This document shows positions 19,301 through 28,522 of a stretch of DNA of 64,000 bases, in pieces. The notes under the pieces are model-generated. The model did no database searches and was not told the DNA's origin. It saw only the letters and a list, made by a program, of their open reading frames with translations. The position numbers were made by a program, and so were the translations under genes. This DNA is from Noviherbaspirillum soli (GTDB lineage Bacteria; Pseudomonadota; Gammaproteobacteria; Burkholderiales; Burkholderiaceae_D). The stretch's first letter is position 1, and every line of letters starts with the position of its first letter. Where the stretch lies: NCBI RefSeq assembly GCF_015352955.1, contig NZ_JACYOX010000026.1:23761-87760 (forward strand). The letters run 5' to 3'.

Positions 19301-20245
19301 TTTTGCAATCTCCGACTAACTAGTGTTAAGAAAATTTTCTTGAAAACAAGAGCAGGGTCAGAGAATGGTGCTAAGCAATGGTTCCGAGGATAAATTAATT
19401 TCCAGTAAAAAAGAACATTAGATCCGGCAGATGGCCTTCCCATAGATTTTTGGTGCTGCATTTCCCGTTACACACATGCAAATACCAGTTTTTTCACTTT
19501 ACGAATCTTTCTTCACGTATTATTCCTGGCAGAAACCAGAAATCCGCATGGAAGGTTGGATTGCACATTCTTTCTTCCATCTCCATTAAATCGTGACAAA
19601 GCTGTCAATATAAGAAAATCCTTCCCAAGCCAAAAGGGGAATGCCGAAGAGACTACACATTGTCAGTGTTCAAGACAATGCGAGCGCACCATTGAATTGC
19701 ATAAATAACAGCGATTTTTCCAGGCGGGTATCCCCTACCACAAGATAGTGTCGAGCCGACTCAGTATTGATGTTCTGGCCGAACCGCACCTTGCCGGGTT
19801 TCGGCTTGAGCTGGGTTTCGGCCATCTTCATGCGGCTCCCTTGACAACGTTCAGCCCGCGCGCATTGTCGACCGCTTAATCATTTAGAGAAATCGCTCAA
19901 TGTTTCCTTTTCCATGTGTAAGGCGCTTTATGTATCCCGCTGCCAAATGCGGAAAAATTGGTAGCTCATCGTGATTTCGCTAATGATGAAAAGGCACGTA
20001 TGGAAATGGTATCGTGCAATAAATGGTTCTCTAACCTGGAATGGCCTTCAACTGCCTGTGCTTGCGCATGCTAAATCGGGCGCTTAATGGCTTTGCGGTC
20101 ATATAAAGAATCTCTCCTTATGCGGTTTTTTGTTATCTGTTCGCTCTCATCGATAACAATATGCGCTAAACCATTTACTTTGTGGGATGAGAAAGCATTA
20201 GCAGCAGGATTAAACAGCGATACACAATCTTCAAAAACAAACGCA
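19301..20245. other. AT-rich intergenic region with gene debris
   Basis: Nearly 1 kb between the glycosidase-like gene and the tRNA terminator. The first 300 bases are AT-rich and should carry the promoter of the glycosidase gene. A GC-rich island at ~19670-19880 holds the small frame listed separately. Nothing else is recognised. Confidence 0.5.
19670..19831 (-). CDS. Small hypothetical ORF, possible remnant of a two-gene element
   Basis: 53 codons from the ATG at 19831, beginning MKMAETQLKPKPGKVRFGQN. AAGGGAG stands 4 bases before the ATG. The ATG overlaps the TGA of another short frame ending VDNARGLNVVKGAA, which is cut off by a stop 14 codons upstream. A stop/start overlap between two fragments in a GC-rich island looks like the junction of a former two-gene cassette. 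I recognise neither product. Confidence 0.35.
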   Translation of the reverse strand: MKMAETQLKPKPGKVRFGQNINTESARHYLVVGDTRLEKSLLFMQFNGALALS

Positions 20246-20277
20246 AAAGAAAAAGCCCAACCTTGTGGGCTGGGCTG
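20246..20277 (-). terminator. Terminator of tRNA-Thr
   Basis: On the minus strand AGCCCA (20276-20271) pairs with TGGGCT (20259-20254), followed by TTTTCTTTT. It lies 16 bases past the tRNA CCA end. Confidence 0.75.
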
Positions 20278-20292
20278 ATTGCTGGAATTGAT

Positions 20293-20368
20293 TGGTGCCG
20301 GCTGCAGGACTCGAACCCGCCACCCCATGATTACAAATCATGTGCTCTACCTGATGAGCTAAGCCGGC
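20293..20368 (-). tRNA. tRNA-Thr (anticodon TGT)
   Basis: 76 bases including an encoded CCA. The acceptor stem GCCGGCT pairs with AGCCGGC. The D-arm reads TAGCTCATCAGGTAGAGCA. The anticodon stem CATGA/TCATG encloses the loop TTTGTAA with TGT at its centre (plus 20333-20335). The T-arm is GGCGGGTTCGAGTCCTGC. It reads ACA codons. Confidence 0.97.
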
Positions 20369-20386
20369 AAAGAGCGAAATTATACG

Positions 20387-20869
20387 TTATTTGATACGTG
20401 TCAGGGTCGGGCGGCCGCCCTTTTTCGGTGGCTCCGGCGTGTCGTCCGGGGCCGGCTTGATTTCCGTCTCGGCGCTTTCCGCTTGCGATGAAGGCACCGC
20501 AGTGAGTGTCGGTTGCTCGGCTTGTGGCACGGCCGACTGTTCGCCGGAATCCGGTTTGCGGGTGACTTCAAATGCCATGCCCTGCCCGTTCTCGCGTGCG
20601 TAGATGGCTACCACGTTGTCGACAGGCACAAAGATTTCCCGCGACACGCCGGCAAAACGCGCATGAAAGTGAATGAAGTCATTGTCCATCTTCAAACCAC
20701 TGGTTGCGCTGAAGCTGATGTTGAGTACGATTTCGCCATTCTTGACGAATTCCATCGGCACCTGCGTCTGGCTGTCCACCATCGCGGCCAGGTAGGGCGT
20801 GTAACCGTTATCGGTACACCATTCGTAGATCGCGCGTAACAGATAGGGTTTGGTTGACGTTTCTGACAT
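20387..20869 (-). CDS. sspB: ClpXP protease specificity-enhancing factor (stringent starvation protein B)
   Basis: 160 residues. The folded N-terminal ~105 residues carry the family pattern (KPYLLRAIYEWCTDNGYTPY, LNISFSATSGLKM, FHARFAGVSREIFVPVDNV). They bind ssrA-tagged substrates and deliver them to ClpXP. The acidic, flexible tail ends in GGRPTLTRIK, the short ClpX-docking peptide typical of SspB. It lies downstream of sspA, the usual pair, and ends 18 bases from the tRNA-Thr 5' end. Confidence 0.95.
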   Translation of the reverse strand: MSETSTKPYLLRAIYEWCTDNGYTPYLAAMVDSQTQVPMEFVKNGEIVLNISFSATSGLKMDNDFIHFHARFAGVSREIFVPVDNVVAIYARENGQGMAFEVTRKPDSGEQSAVPQAEQPTLTAVPSSQAESAETEIKPAPDDTPEPPKKGGRPTLTRIK

Positions 20870-20910
20870 GGTTCAGGGTTACCGGCTGACACGAAAAAGG
20901 ATGTCTGTGG

Positions 20911-20943
20911 GCAGATGGCGCTGCTTACGCAGGCGCCATCTGC
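20911..20943 (-). other. Hairpin between sspA and sspB
   Basis: Perfect 11-bp arms (20911-20921 with 20933-20943). The next T-run on the minus strand is about 13 bases further, so it is not a canonical terminator. It may lower sspB expression or stabilise the upstream message. Confidence 0.45.
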
Positions 20944-20978
20944 ACCATAGGACAGGAACAGACTGAGAGCAACAGCAA

Positions 20979-21590
20979 TTACCGGCGCATGACCTTCTCG
21001 GACGGCGTCAACGCCTCGATATAAGCCGGACGCGAGAAAATGCGTTCCGCATATTTCATCAGTGGCGCAGCGGTCTTGGACAGCTCGATGCCGTAATGGT
21101 CGAGACGCCAGAGCAAGGGCGCGACTGCGACGTCCAGCATCGAAAACTCGTCACCCAGCATGTACTTGTTCTTCAGGAACAGTGGCGCCAATTGCGTCAG
21201 ACGGTCGCGGATTTCATTGCGCGCCTTGTCCAGGCTCTTGTCGCCCGCCTTGGTCTTTTCGTTTTCCAGCGTATGCACGTGGATGAACAACTCTTTTTCA
21301 AAGTTGAACAGCATCAGGCGCGCGCGTGCCCGCATCAGCGGATCGGCCGGCATCAGTTGCGGATGCGGGAAACGCTCATCGATGTACTCATTGATGATGT
21401 TGGACTCATAGAGCACCAGTTCACGCTCGACCAGAATCGGCACCTGGCCATATGGATTCATCGTGGAGATGTCTTCCGGCTTGTTGAACAGGTCGACATC
21501 ACGCACTTCGAAGTCCATGCCTTTTTCAAACAGGACCAGGCGGCAGCGTTGGGAAAATGGGCAGGTTGTGCCCGAATAGAGAACCATCAT
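20979..21590 (-). CDS. sspA: Stringent starvation protein A (GST-fold, RNA polymerase-associated)
   Basis: 203 residues with a thioredoxin-like N-terminal half (MVLYSGTTCPFSQRCRLVLF) and an all-helical GST C-terminal half. In enterobacteria SspA binds RNA polymerase during stationary phase and acid stress. The CPFS motif is in the GST active-site position, but SspA proteins lack GST activity. ATGATG at the start gives two possible initiators. It is next to sspB and 98 bases after petC, separated from it by a terminator. Confidence 0.93.
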   Translation of the reverse strand: MMVLYSGTTCPFSQRCRLVLFEKGMDFEVRDVDLFNKPEDISTMNPYGQVPILVERELVLYESNIINEYIDERFPHPQLMPADPLMRARARLMLFNFEKELFIHVHTLENEKTKAGDKSLDKARNEIRDRLTQLAPLFLKNKYMLGDEFSMLDVAVAPLLWRLDHYGIELSKTAAPLMKYAERIFSRPAYIEALTPSEKVMRR

Positions 21591-21604
21591 TTTTGCAGTT
21601 CCTT

Positions 21605-21639
21605 AAAAACAAATAGGGTGAGGCCGGAACGCCTCACCC
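21605..21639 (-). terminator. Terminator between petC and sspA
   Basis: A 9-bp perfect stem (21616-21624 with 21631-21639), six-base loop, followed on the minus strand by TATTTGTTTTT. It separates the bc1 operon from sspA. Confidence 0.85.
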
Positions 21640-21688
21640 CTGGATCACCTGTCGCCTGCCGGAAAAAGCAGGTGACAGGCCAGACTCT

Positions 21689-22447
21689 TTATTTGACGCT
21701 CTTCCAGTAGCTTGCGCTCAAACGCCATACCAGCACCAGCAGGATACCCATGAACAGCAGCACCCAGACGCCCAGTTGACGACGCTTGTTCTGCGCCGGC
21801 TCGGCCATCCAGCTCATGTACGACACCAGATCGGCTACCGCGGTATCGTAATCGAGCGCAGACATGGTGCCTGGCTTGACCTGTTCGAAACCGGCAAACT
21901 TGTGTACGACCTCGCCAGTGTGCTCATCCTTCTCTTCGACAAACTTGGCATTGCGGATACCCTGCAGCTGCCACAGCACATGCGGCATGGCGACGTTCGG
22001 ATAAACCAGGTTGTTCCAGCCGGTTGGGCGGCTGTTGTCGGCGTAGTAAGTGCGCAGGTAGGTATAGATGTAGTCGGGGCCGCTGCCGGCTTCGGATGCC
22101 TTGGCGCGCGAGATGACCGACAGGTCCGGTGGCGCGGCGCCAAACCAGGCCTTGCCGTCGGCCGGCGTCATTGCCGACTTCATCAGGTCGCCCACCTTGT
22201 CCGTAGTGAACAGCAGGTTGGCCTTGATCTGGTCTTCCGACAGGCCGATGTCGCGCAGGCGGTTGTAGCGCATGGCCGACGCCGAGTGGCAGTTCAGGCA
22301 GTAATTGACGAACAGCTTCGCGCCGTTCTGTAGGGAAGCCAGGTCGGTGCGCTCAGGCGCGTGGTCCAGCGGAAAACCGCCTTCGCTTGCCAGCGCGAAC
22401 GCTGGCAACAGGACCAATGCCGCAATCAGTTTCTTGAAAAATTTCAT
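21689..22447 (-). CDS. petC: Cytochrome c1 of the bc1 complex
   Basis: 252 residues. Signal peptide to ~Ala20 (AFALA|SEGG). The haem-c motif CLNCHS holds Cys50, Cys53 and His54. A C-terminal membrane anchor (LGVWVLLFMGILLVLVWRL) places the haem domain in the periplasm. It takes electrons from the Rieske protein and passes them to cytochrome c. It is the third gene of petABC, 19 bases after petB. Confidence 0.96.
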   Translation of the reverse strand: MKFFKKLIAALVLLPAFALASEGGFPLDHAPERTDLASLQNGAKLFVNYCLNCHSASAMRYNRLRDIGLSEDQIKANLLFTTDKVGDLMKSAMTPADGKAWFGAAPPDLSVISRAKASEAGSGPDYIYTYLRTYYADNSRPTGWNNLVYPNVAMPHVLWQLQGIRNAKFVEEKDEHTGEVVHKFAGFEQVKPGTMSALDYDTAVADLVSYMSWMAEPAQNKRRQLGVWVLLFMGILLVLVWRLSASYWKSVK

Positions 22448-22466
22448 TCTTGTGATCCTTTGCGGC

Positions 22467-23870
22467 TTAGTGCGGATGGAACGTAACGCGGCTCGGGACC
22501 GGCTTGAACTGGCCGGCGCGGCTCCACCATGGCATCAGCAGGAAAAAGCCGAAGTAGATGAAGGTGCAAACCTGCGACAGCAAGGTACGGCCGGCGGTCG
22601 GCGCCTGCACGCCCAGGTAGCCCAGCACGACGAATGTGATGCCGAAAAGGATCAGCACATATTTGTGCCAGGTGGGGCGATAACGGATGGAACGCACCGG
22701 GGAATGATCGAGCCAGGGCATGCCGGCCAGGATCACGACCGACGCACCCATCAGCACCACGCCCCAGAACTTGGCGTCAAACACCAGCATGCCGATGATC
22801 ACGGCCAGGCCAACCACGGCCGCCACCATTTTCATCGCGCCGGACAGGCGGGATTTCAGGATCAGCAGCGCGACATAGGCAGCCACACCTGCGATCAGCG
22901 CATACATGAATTGCGAGGTGGTGGCGCGCAGCACCGAGTAGTACGGCGTGAAGTACCAGACCGGGGCAATATGCGGCGGCGTCTTCAGCGAGTCAGCCGG
23001 CAGGAAGTTGTTGTATTCCAGGAAATAACCGCCCATTTCCGGCGCAAAGAAGATCACTGCGCTGAAGATCGTCAGGAAGATCACGACGCCGAACGCATCA
23101 TGCACGGTGTAGTACGGATGTGAAGGGATCGCGTCGACCGGATGGCCGTCAGGACCGAGGTTGTCCTTGACTTCGATGCCGTCCGGATTGTTCGAGCCCA
23201 CTTCATGCAGCGCGATCAGGTGGGCGGCAACCAGGCCCAGCAGCACCAGGGGAATCGCGATCACATGGAAGGCGAAGAAGCGGTTCAGGGTGGCGTCGGA
23301 CACCACGTAGTCGCCGCGGATCCACAGCGACAGGTCGGGACCGATGAAGGGAATGGCCGAGAACAGGTTCACGATCACCTGCGCGCCCCAGTAGGACATC
23401 TGGCCCCATGGCAGCAGGTAGCCGAAGAAGGCTTCGCCCATCAGCGCCAGGAAGATGCCGACGCCGAACAGCCAGATCAGTTCTCGTGGCTTGCGGTACG
23501 AACCGTACAGCAAGGCGCGGGTCATGTGCAGGTAGACCACGATGAAGAAGGCGGAAGCGCCGGTCGAGTGCATGTAGCGCACCAGCCAGCCCCACGGCAC
23601 ATCGCGCATGATGTATTCAACGGAGGCGAAGGCCAGGTTGGCATCGGGCTTGTAATGCATTACCAGGAAGATGCCGGTGACGATCTGGATCACCAGCACC
23701 AGCATGGCCAGCGAACCGAAGATGTACCACCAGTTGAAATTCTTGGGCGCGTAGTACTGGCCCCACTGGTCATTCCACAGTTTGCTCAGCGGAAAACGAG
23801 AATCGACCCAGTTCAGTGCCTTGGCGCTGACTGGCGCATCGGCCGGCAACTTCTTCTCCACGAATCCCAT
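22467..23870 (-). CDS. petB: Cytochrome b of the bc1 complex
   Basis: 467 residues and eight membrane helices. Family patterns include NWWYIFGSLAMLVLVIQIVT, the haem-ligand helices (HSTGASAFFIVVYLHMTRAL; RFFAFHVIAIPLVLLGLVAAH) and the PEWY-like Qo element, here APVWYFTPYYSVLRA. It carries both b haems and the Qo/Qi quinone sites in the inner membrane. It starts 3 bases after the petA stop. Confidence 0.97.
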   Translation of the reverse strand: MGFVEKKLPADAPVSAKALNWVDSRFPLSKLWNDQWGQYYAPKNFNWWYIFGSLAMLVLVIQIVTGIFLVMHYKPDANLAFASVEYIMRDVPWGWLVRYMHSTGASAFFIVVYLHMTRALLYGSYRKPRELIWLFGVGIFLALMGEAFFGYLLPWGQMSYWGAQVIVNLFSAIPFIGPDLSLWIRGDYVVSDATLNRFFAFHVIAIPLVLLGLVAAHLIALHEVGSNNPDGIEVKDNLGPDGHPVDAIPSHPYYTVHDAFGVVIFLTIFSAVIFFAPEMGGYFLEYNNFLPADSLKTPPHIAPVWYFTPYYSVLRATTSQFMYALIAGVAAYVALLILKSRLSGAMKMVAAVVGLAVIIGMLVFDAKFWGVVLMGASVVILAGMPWLDHSPVRSIRYRPTWHKYVLILFGITFVVLGYLGVQAPTAGRTLLSQVCTFIYFGFFLLMPWWSRAGQFKPVPSRVTFHPH

Positions 23871-23873
23871 GAT

Positions 23874-24482
23874 TTATGCCTCACCTTTCTCGTCCTTGCC
23901 GATGACGAGCTTGGTGTCGCCGGCATACATGTGACGTGGCACCTGAAGATTGTCAGGCGCCGGCTTGTTCTTGTAGACGCGGCCGGCCAGATCGAAGGTC
24001 GAGCCGTGGCAGGGGCACAGGAAACCGCCCTGCCAGTCGTCGGGCAGCGATGGTTGCGGTCCCGGCTGGAGCTTGGTGGTCGGGGAGCAGCCCAGATGGG
24101 TGCAGATACCGACCGCCACCAGGATCTCTGGCTTGATGGAGCGGTATTCGTTACGCGCATATTCCGGCGTCAGTTCGTCCGGATTGCGCTGCGATTTGGG
24201 GTCGGCAAGCTGATCGTCCAGCTTGGGCAGCGCCGAGACCATTTCCTGCGAGCGCTTCAGGATCCATACCGGCTTGCCGCGCCATTCGACGGTTCTGAGT
24301 TCGCCCGGCGCCATGCCGGCGATATCGACTTCAACCGGCGCGCCGGCGGCCTTCGCGCGCTCTGACGGCTGGAAGGTGGACACAAAGGCCCCTGCCGTAG
24401 CCAGCCCTGCAACTCCGCCAGCCGCACATGTGGCAGCAAGCAGGACACGTCGACCGGAGTCGACCTGTTTATCGTTACTCAT
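23874..24482 (-). CDS. petA: Rieske iron-sulfur subunit of the bc1 complex
   Basis: 202 residues. The N-terminal Tat-type signal-anchor (SGRRVLLAATCAAGGVAGLA) keeps the protein membrane-bound after folding and export. Cluster ligands lie in CTHLGC (127-132) and CPCHGS (156-161). It transfers electrons from ubiquinol to cytochrome c1. The twin-arginine signal ties it to the Tat genes at 29-31 kb. First gene of the operon; its promoter lies in the 257-base gap shared with mscL. Confidence 0.97.
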   Translation of the reverse strand: MSNDKQVDSGRRVLLAATCAAGGVAGLATAGAFVSTFQPSERAKAAGAPVEVDIAGMAPGELRTVEWRGKPVWILKRSQEMVSALPKLDDQLADPKSQRNPDELTPEYARNEYRSIKPEILVAVGICTHLGCSPTTKLQPGPQPSLPDDWQGGFLCPCHGSTFDLAGRVYKNKPAPDNLQVPRHMYAGDTKLVIGKDEKGEA

Positions 24483-24739
24483 ACCAACCCCAATCAGTCA
24501 AAATGCGAAATCTGAACGAAACTTCTAGCAACCTTAAATTATATCGGACCGTCGACCTGATTTAAAGAAAATACATCTTCCGTTGTGCAATAAACATGCA
24601 CAGAGGTTGATAAACGCACCAATGAGGTGACATGTTTGGTCCTGTGGGATACTGGCGCATGACAATCTGATAAAACCAGCTTCCTTATCGACGAGGGTTT
24701 CCGTCACTACCTTCTTTAACACCCATCAGGAGATTTGCA

Positions 24740-25192
24740 ATGAGCATGCTGCAGGAATTCAAGGCATTTGCAGTCAAGGGCAATGTGGTTGACCTTGCGG
24801 TCGCCGTCATCATTGGCGCCGCATTCGGCAAGATCGTCGATTCCCTGGTGCAGGATGTGATCATGCCCATCGTGGGAAAAATTTTCGGTGGCCTGGATTT
24901 TTCCAATTATTATTTACCGCTGAATAATCAGGCCATGAACCTCACCCTGGCCGAAGCCAAGAAGGCCGGCGCCGTTCTGGCCTACGGCAATTTCGTGACC
25001 ATCCTGCTGAACTTCGTCATCCTGGCCTTCATCATTTTCCAAATGGTCAGGCTGATCAACAAGGCGCGCACCCTGTCCTTCCGCAAGCAGCAGGAAGTCG
25101 AAGATGCTGCACCGGCCGCGCCGCCGTCCGAGGACATTCTGCTGCTGCGTGAAATCCGTGACGCCCTGCGTCGGCCGGAAGACCTGCGCTGA
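24740..25192 (+). CDS. mscL: Large-conductance mechanosensitive channel
   Basis: 150 residues. The N-terminal helix [20 protein letters not shown], pore helix TM1 ([21 protein letters not shown]), TM2 ([19 protein letters not shown]) and a cytoplasmic C-terminal helix ([12 protein letters not shown]) are all as in MscL. The pentamer opens under membrane tension to release solutes in osmotic downshock. CAGGAGA lies 6 bases before the ATG. Confidence 0.97.
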   Translation: MSMLQEFKAFAVKGNVVDLAVAVIIGAAFGKIVDSLVQDVIMPIVGKIFGGLDFSNYYLPLNNQAMNLTLAEAKKAGAVLAYGNFVTILLNFVILAFIIFQMVRLINKARTLSFRKQQEVEDAAPAAPPSEDILLLREIRDALRRPEDLR

Positions 25193-25343
25193 TCAGGCCG
25201 GATCGGCAGCACGTCGAATCCTCGCGCCAGCAATCCTGGAAGACATTGTGGGCCGCTAGAGCGAATTTGGCCAGACTAGCCTCATGCCGCAGACCCAGGC
25301 GCGGCGCACCTCGCATCCTGCGCCCTTGGCATGCCCCTGATGC

Positions 25344-25457
25344 TGTAGGGCGGAATACCCGAAGGGGCATTCCGCCATGCGTGGACCAGCGAAGGTCCTG
25401 AGATGATCTTTACGGTATGCGACCGCGGTGCAATGCCCTTCGGGTATTGCACCCTAC
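25344..25457. repeat. BIME-like pair of inverted GTAG hairpins, copy 1
   Basis: Left unit 25344-25376 starts GTAGGG and folds on ATACCC/GAAGGGGCAT. Right unit 25427-25457 is the inverse, ending CACCCTAC. A related pair lies at 58325-58438. A conserved GTAG next to an imperfect hairpin, in inverted pairs between genes, is the form of REP/BIME elements. The rest of the 390-base gap between mscL and the regulator (25193-25583) holds nothing else recognised. Confidence 0.75.
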
Positions 25458-25583
25458 TCACCCCTAGGCGAATCTTCCAAAGGCAATCTTGCTTGGCCGG
25501 CTGATGCCAGTCAGGTTAGAAATGCGCTAAACCAGCGGCCCACAATGTCTTCCAGCCATTCCGCCGTCCGGAAGGGCGCGGCT

Positions 25584-26297
25584 TCAGCCCGGTTCGCGCG
25601 CTTTCAATGTCGCCATATGGAGCAAGCCGCGGCGCTGCGCCTCGAATACCGCTTCTCCGCGGGAATGCACCGACAGCTTGCCGTAAATGTTCTTCACATG
25701 GGTCTGCACCGTGCCAACCGACACCGACAGTGTCCGCGCCACCTCGCCATAGCTGTCGCCGCGCGCAATCAGGTTGAGAATCGCCGCCTCGCGCCGTGTG
25801 AGCAGCGAAGGCGCATGCGCATTGCCGGGTGGCGAGGACGATGCCGGCATGGCGTCGCGCATACGGCCGAGTACTTTCCTGGCGATCAGCGGGCTGATGG
25901 GCGAGCCGCCCGAGTGCAGGTCCAGCAATGCACGCACGATGTCCAGCCTTCCGGCATCCTTGAGCACATAGCCGGCGGCGCCGGCCTCGATGCAGGCCAG
26001 AACGCTATCCTCGTCGCTCGACATGGTGATGACCAGAATGCCGCAGTTCGGCCAGCGGTCGACGCAGGCGCGGATGACGTCCACGCCCGATCCGTCGGGC
26101 AGGCCAAGGTCGGTCAGCAGCAGGTCGACCGGAGTGGACACCAGCCAGGCCAGCGCCGGCTGAACGCTATCGAAGGCGGCAACCAGCTGGAGCGCTGGCT
26201 CGGACTTGATGGCCGCTGCGAGATACTTGCGGGTAACGTTATCGTCCTCGACGATCATGACGTTGATCGGTTGCCGGGCTGCCGCTTGCGACATCAT
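25584..26297 (-). CDS. NarL/FixJ-family response regulator
   Basis: 237 residues. The receiver domain (~10-130) has the acidic pair VEDDN, phosphoacceptor Asp63 (LLTDLGLPDG), Thr/Ser in VITMSS and Lys in YVLKDAG. A LuxR-type HTH (~165-225) reads LLTRREAAILNLIARGDSYG, then EVARTLSVSVGTVQTHVKNI. It is a phosphorylation-dependent transcription factor; no histidine kinase is adjacent and the signal is unknown. ATGATG start. It is monocistronic as far as the flanks show. Confidence 0.93.
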   Translation of the reverse strand: MMSQAAARQPINVMIVEDDNVTRKYLAAAIKSEPALQLVAAFDSVQPALAWLVSTPVDLLLTDLGLPDGSGVDVIRACVDRWPNCGILVITMSSDEDSVLACIEAGAAGYVLKDAGRLDIVRALLDLHSGGSPISPLIARKVLGRMRDAMPASSSPPGNAHAPSLLTRREAAILNLIARGDSYGEVARTLSVSVGTVQTHVKNIYGKLSVHSRGEAVFEAQRRGLLHMATLKAREPG

Positions 26298-26552
26298 GGT
26301 TTTCCTGTCCTTGCCGTGATTGAGCGCCGTGGTAAGCGCCCGGATGAGCGCCTTGGTCAGCGCCTCGCTGCGAACTGTCGAACGATTACCGGTAGGCGCA
26401 TGCCGAAGTTACGCAATCTGGATGAAGCCGGGCCTTCGTAACATCCGGCCAGGAAAAATGCGGAGGCGACGGAGATTTCTGGCTGGTCACGGCCTTCATG
26501 GTTGCAGACGCGTTGCCACGGCAAAAGCGACACGACGGAAAACGGGCTGTTC

Positions 26553-27329
26553 TTAGACCGGATTATCGATATCGATGAAGCGATGCCCGATGCCGAACCG
26601 ACCGGCGAGATGCTGGCCGAGCGCCTGTATGCCATAACGTTCGGTTGCATGATGGCCGCAGGCCAGATAGGCGACGCCGGTTTCGCGCGCCAGGTGCACG
26701 GTCTGCTCCGAGATTTCCCCGCTGAGATAGGTGCCGGCCCCCGCGGCGATGGCATCGTCGAGATAGCCCTGCGCGGCGCCGGTGCACCAGCCGACTTGGC
26801 CCAGAGGCTGCCCGGCGTCACCGATGACCATGGGCGATCGCCCCAGCCGCTGCCCGATCAGGCGGGCCAGGTCGCCTACCGTGCTTACCGCGGCGTCTTC
26901 CGGCACGCCCAGCCAGCCAAGGTCGTTTTCGCCGAACCGGGACTGCGCGCTCAGGCCGAGTTGCCGTCCCAGCTGGGCGTTGTTGCCCAACTCCGGATGC
27001 ACATCCAGCGGCAGGTGATAGGCAAACAGATTGACGTCGTTGGCCAGCAGCCGCTTGAGGCGCTGGCGCCGGATGCCGGTAATCCGGCCGTCCTCGCCGC
27101 GCCAGAAATAGCCGTGATGCACAAGAATCGCATCGGCGCCTTCCGCCAGGGCGGCGTCGATCAGCGCCGCGCTGGCGGTGACGCCGGTGACGATGCTGGC
27201 GATGCGGTCGCGCCCCTCGACCTGCAAACCGTTTGGGCTAAAATCACGGATGCGGTTGATATCAAGCAGACAAGCCAGATAATCCGACAGCGCCCGGCGA
27301 TCCACGGATGGCTCACTCAATTCATTCAC
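26553..27329 (-). CDS. Nif3-like dinuclear metal-centre protein
   Basis: 258 residues if started at GTG 27329; the frame begins at TTG 27347, and a TTG at 27320 with AAGG upstream is an alternative. Motifs of the YbgI/Nif3 family: [23 protein letters not shown] (metal-binding His pair), [39 protein letters not shown] and [10 protein letters not shown] near the end. Members form hexamers with a two-metal site; the biological role is still unclear in general. It is divergent from the protease gene, the two 5' ends lying only ~12 bases apart. Confidence 0.9.
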   Translation of the reverse strand: MNELSEPSVDRRALSDYLACLLDINRIRDFSPNGLQVEGRDRIASIVTGVTASAALIDAALAEGADAILVHHGYFWRGEDGRITGIRRQRLKRLLANDVNLFAYHLPLDVHPELGNNAQLGRQLGLSAQSRFGENDLGWLGVPEDAAVSTVGDLARLIGQRLGRSPMVIGDAGQPLGQVGWCTGAAQGYLDDAIAAGAGTYLSGEISEQTVHLARETGVAYLACGHHATERYGIQALGQHLAGRFGIGHRFIDIDNPV

Positions 27330-27341
27330 CCTTCTCTCTTT

Positions 27342-28520
27342 ATGCAACGTCTCTGGTTATTGTTTGCCCAAACCGTCACGGTCGGTCTGGCGCTGTGGTT
27401 CATTGTAGCGACACTCAAGCCGGACTGGGCGCCGCGCATCCAGGGCGGCGCCCAGCCGGTGACTCTGAATAATGGGAATGTCCCGATGCATGAAGCCACT
27501 GCGCCACCCAGGGTGCAGCAGGGCAGCAGCTATCGTGACGCGTCGCAGCGGGCCATGCCCGCGGTGGTCAACATCTTCACCAGCAAGGGCGTGCGCCCGG
27601 CGCGCAATCCGCTGCTGGACGACCCCTTCCTGCGCCGCTTCTTTGGCGAGCGCCAGGGCGAGCAGGAAGAAAAGCAGTCCAGCCTGGGCTCGGGCGTGAT
27701 CGTCAGCTCCGAAGGCTACATCCTGACCAATAACCATGTTGTGGAAGCGGCCGACGAGATCGAGATCGCGCTGGCCGATGGGCGCAAGGCAGCGGCACGC
27801 CTGGTCGGCACCGATCCGGAAACCGACCTGGCAGTGATCAAGGTGGATCTGAAGGATCTGCCGACAATCACGCTGGCCCAGATCGAGCAGACCCGCGTCG
27901 GCGACGTGGTGCTGGCCATCGGCAATCCGTTCGGCGTCGGCCAGACGGTCACCATGGGCATTGTCTCGGCGCTGGGCCGCAACCACCTGGGCATCAACAC
28001 TTTCGAGAACTTCATCCAGACCGACGCCGCCATCAATCCCGGCAATTCGGGCGGCGCGCTGGTAGACACCAACGGCAACCTGCTGGGCATCAATACCGCG
28101 ATCTATTCCCGCACCGGCGGCTCGCTGGGCATCGGTTTCGCCATTCCCGTCACCACGGTAAAGACGGTGATGGAATCCATCATCAAGACCGGGCAGGTAG
28201 TGCGCGGCTGGATAGGCGTGGAGCCGCAGGACATCACGCCCGAACTGGCGGAAAGCTTCGGCCTGCAGCGCAAGTCGGGCACCATCATCGCCGGCGTGCT
28301 GCGCAACGGTCCCGCCGACCGCGCCGGCATGCGGCCGGGCGACATCCTGGTGGAAGTCGACGGCCGGCCGGTGGACGACACCACCTCGATGCTGAACCTG
28401 ATCGCCCAGCTGCAGCCTGGCAGGAAAGCCAGCATGAAGGTGCTGCGCAAGAATGCCGAAACCAGCCTGGATGTGACGGTGGGCGTCCGTCCCAAGATGC
28501 AGACACGTCCCGCGGAGTGA
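27342..28520 (+). CDS. DegS-like membrane-anchored serine protease with one PDZ domain
   Basis: 392 residues. An N-terminal membrane anchor (~5-23) and no cleavable signal; trypsin-like S1C domain with His132 ([10 protein letters not shown]), Asp162 (ETDLAVIKV) and Ser236 (NPGNSGGAL); one PDZ domain (~285-380, [19 protein letters not shown]). One PDZ and an anchor point to the DegS/AlgW type, which starts the sigma-E envelope-stress cascade, rather than DegP. Neither rseA nor rpoE is in the window. The frame runs upstream to 26502, but that part overlies the Nif3 gene and is not coding. The ATG at 27342 is chosen. Confidence 0.93.
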   Translation: MQRLWLLFAQTVTVGLALWFIVATLKPDWAPRIQGGAQPVTLNNGNVPMHEATAPPRVQQGSSYRDASQRAMPAVVNIFTSKGVRPARNPLLDDPFLRRFFGERQGEQEEKQSSLGSGVIVSSEGYILTNNHVVEAADEIEIALADGRKAAARLVGTDPETDLAVIKVDLKDLPTITLAQIEQTRVGDVVLAIGNPFGVGQTVTMGIVSALGRNHLGINTFENFIQTDAAINPGNSGGALVDTNGNLLGINTAIYSRTGGSLGIGFAIPVTTVKTVMESIIKTGQVVRGWIGVEPQDITPELAESFGLQRKSGTIIAGVLRNGPADRAGMRPGDILVEVDGRPVDDTTSMLNLIAQLQPGRKASMKVLRKNAETSLDVTVGVRPKMQTRPAE

Positions 28521-28522
28521 GC

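Noticed and set aside
26502..27341. In-frame upstream extension of the DegS-like protease
   Set aside because: It overlies the Nif3-family gene on the other strand, and the protein starting at 27342 has the expected membrane anchor at its N-terminus.
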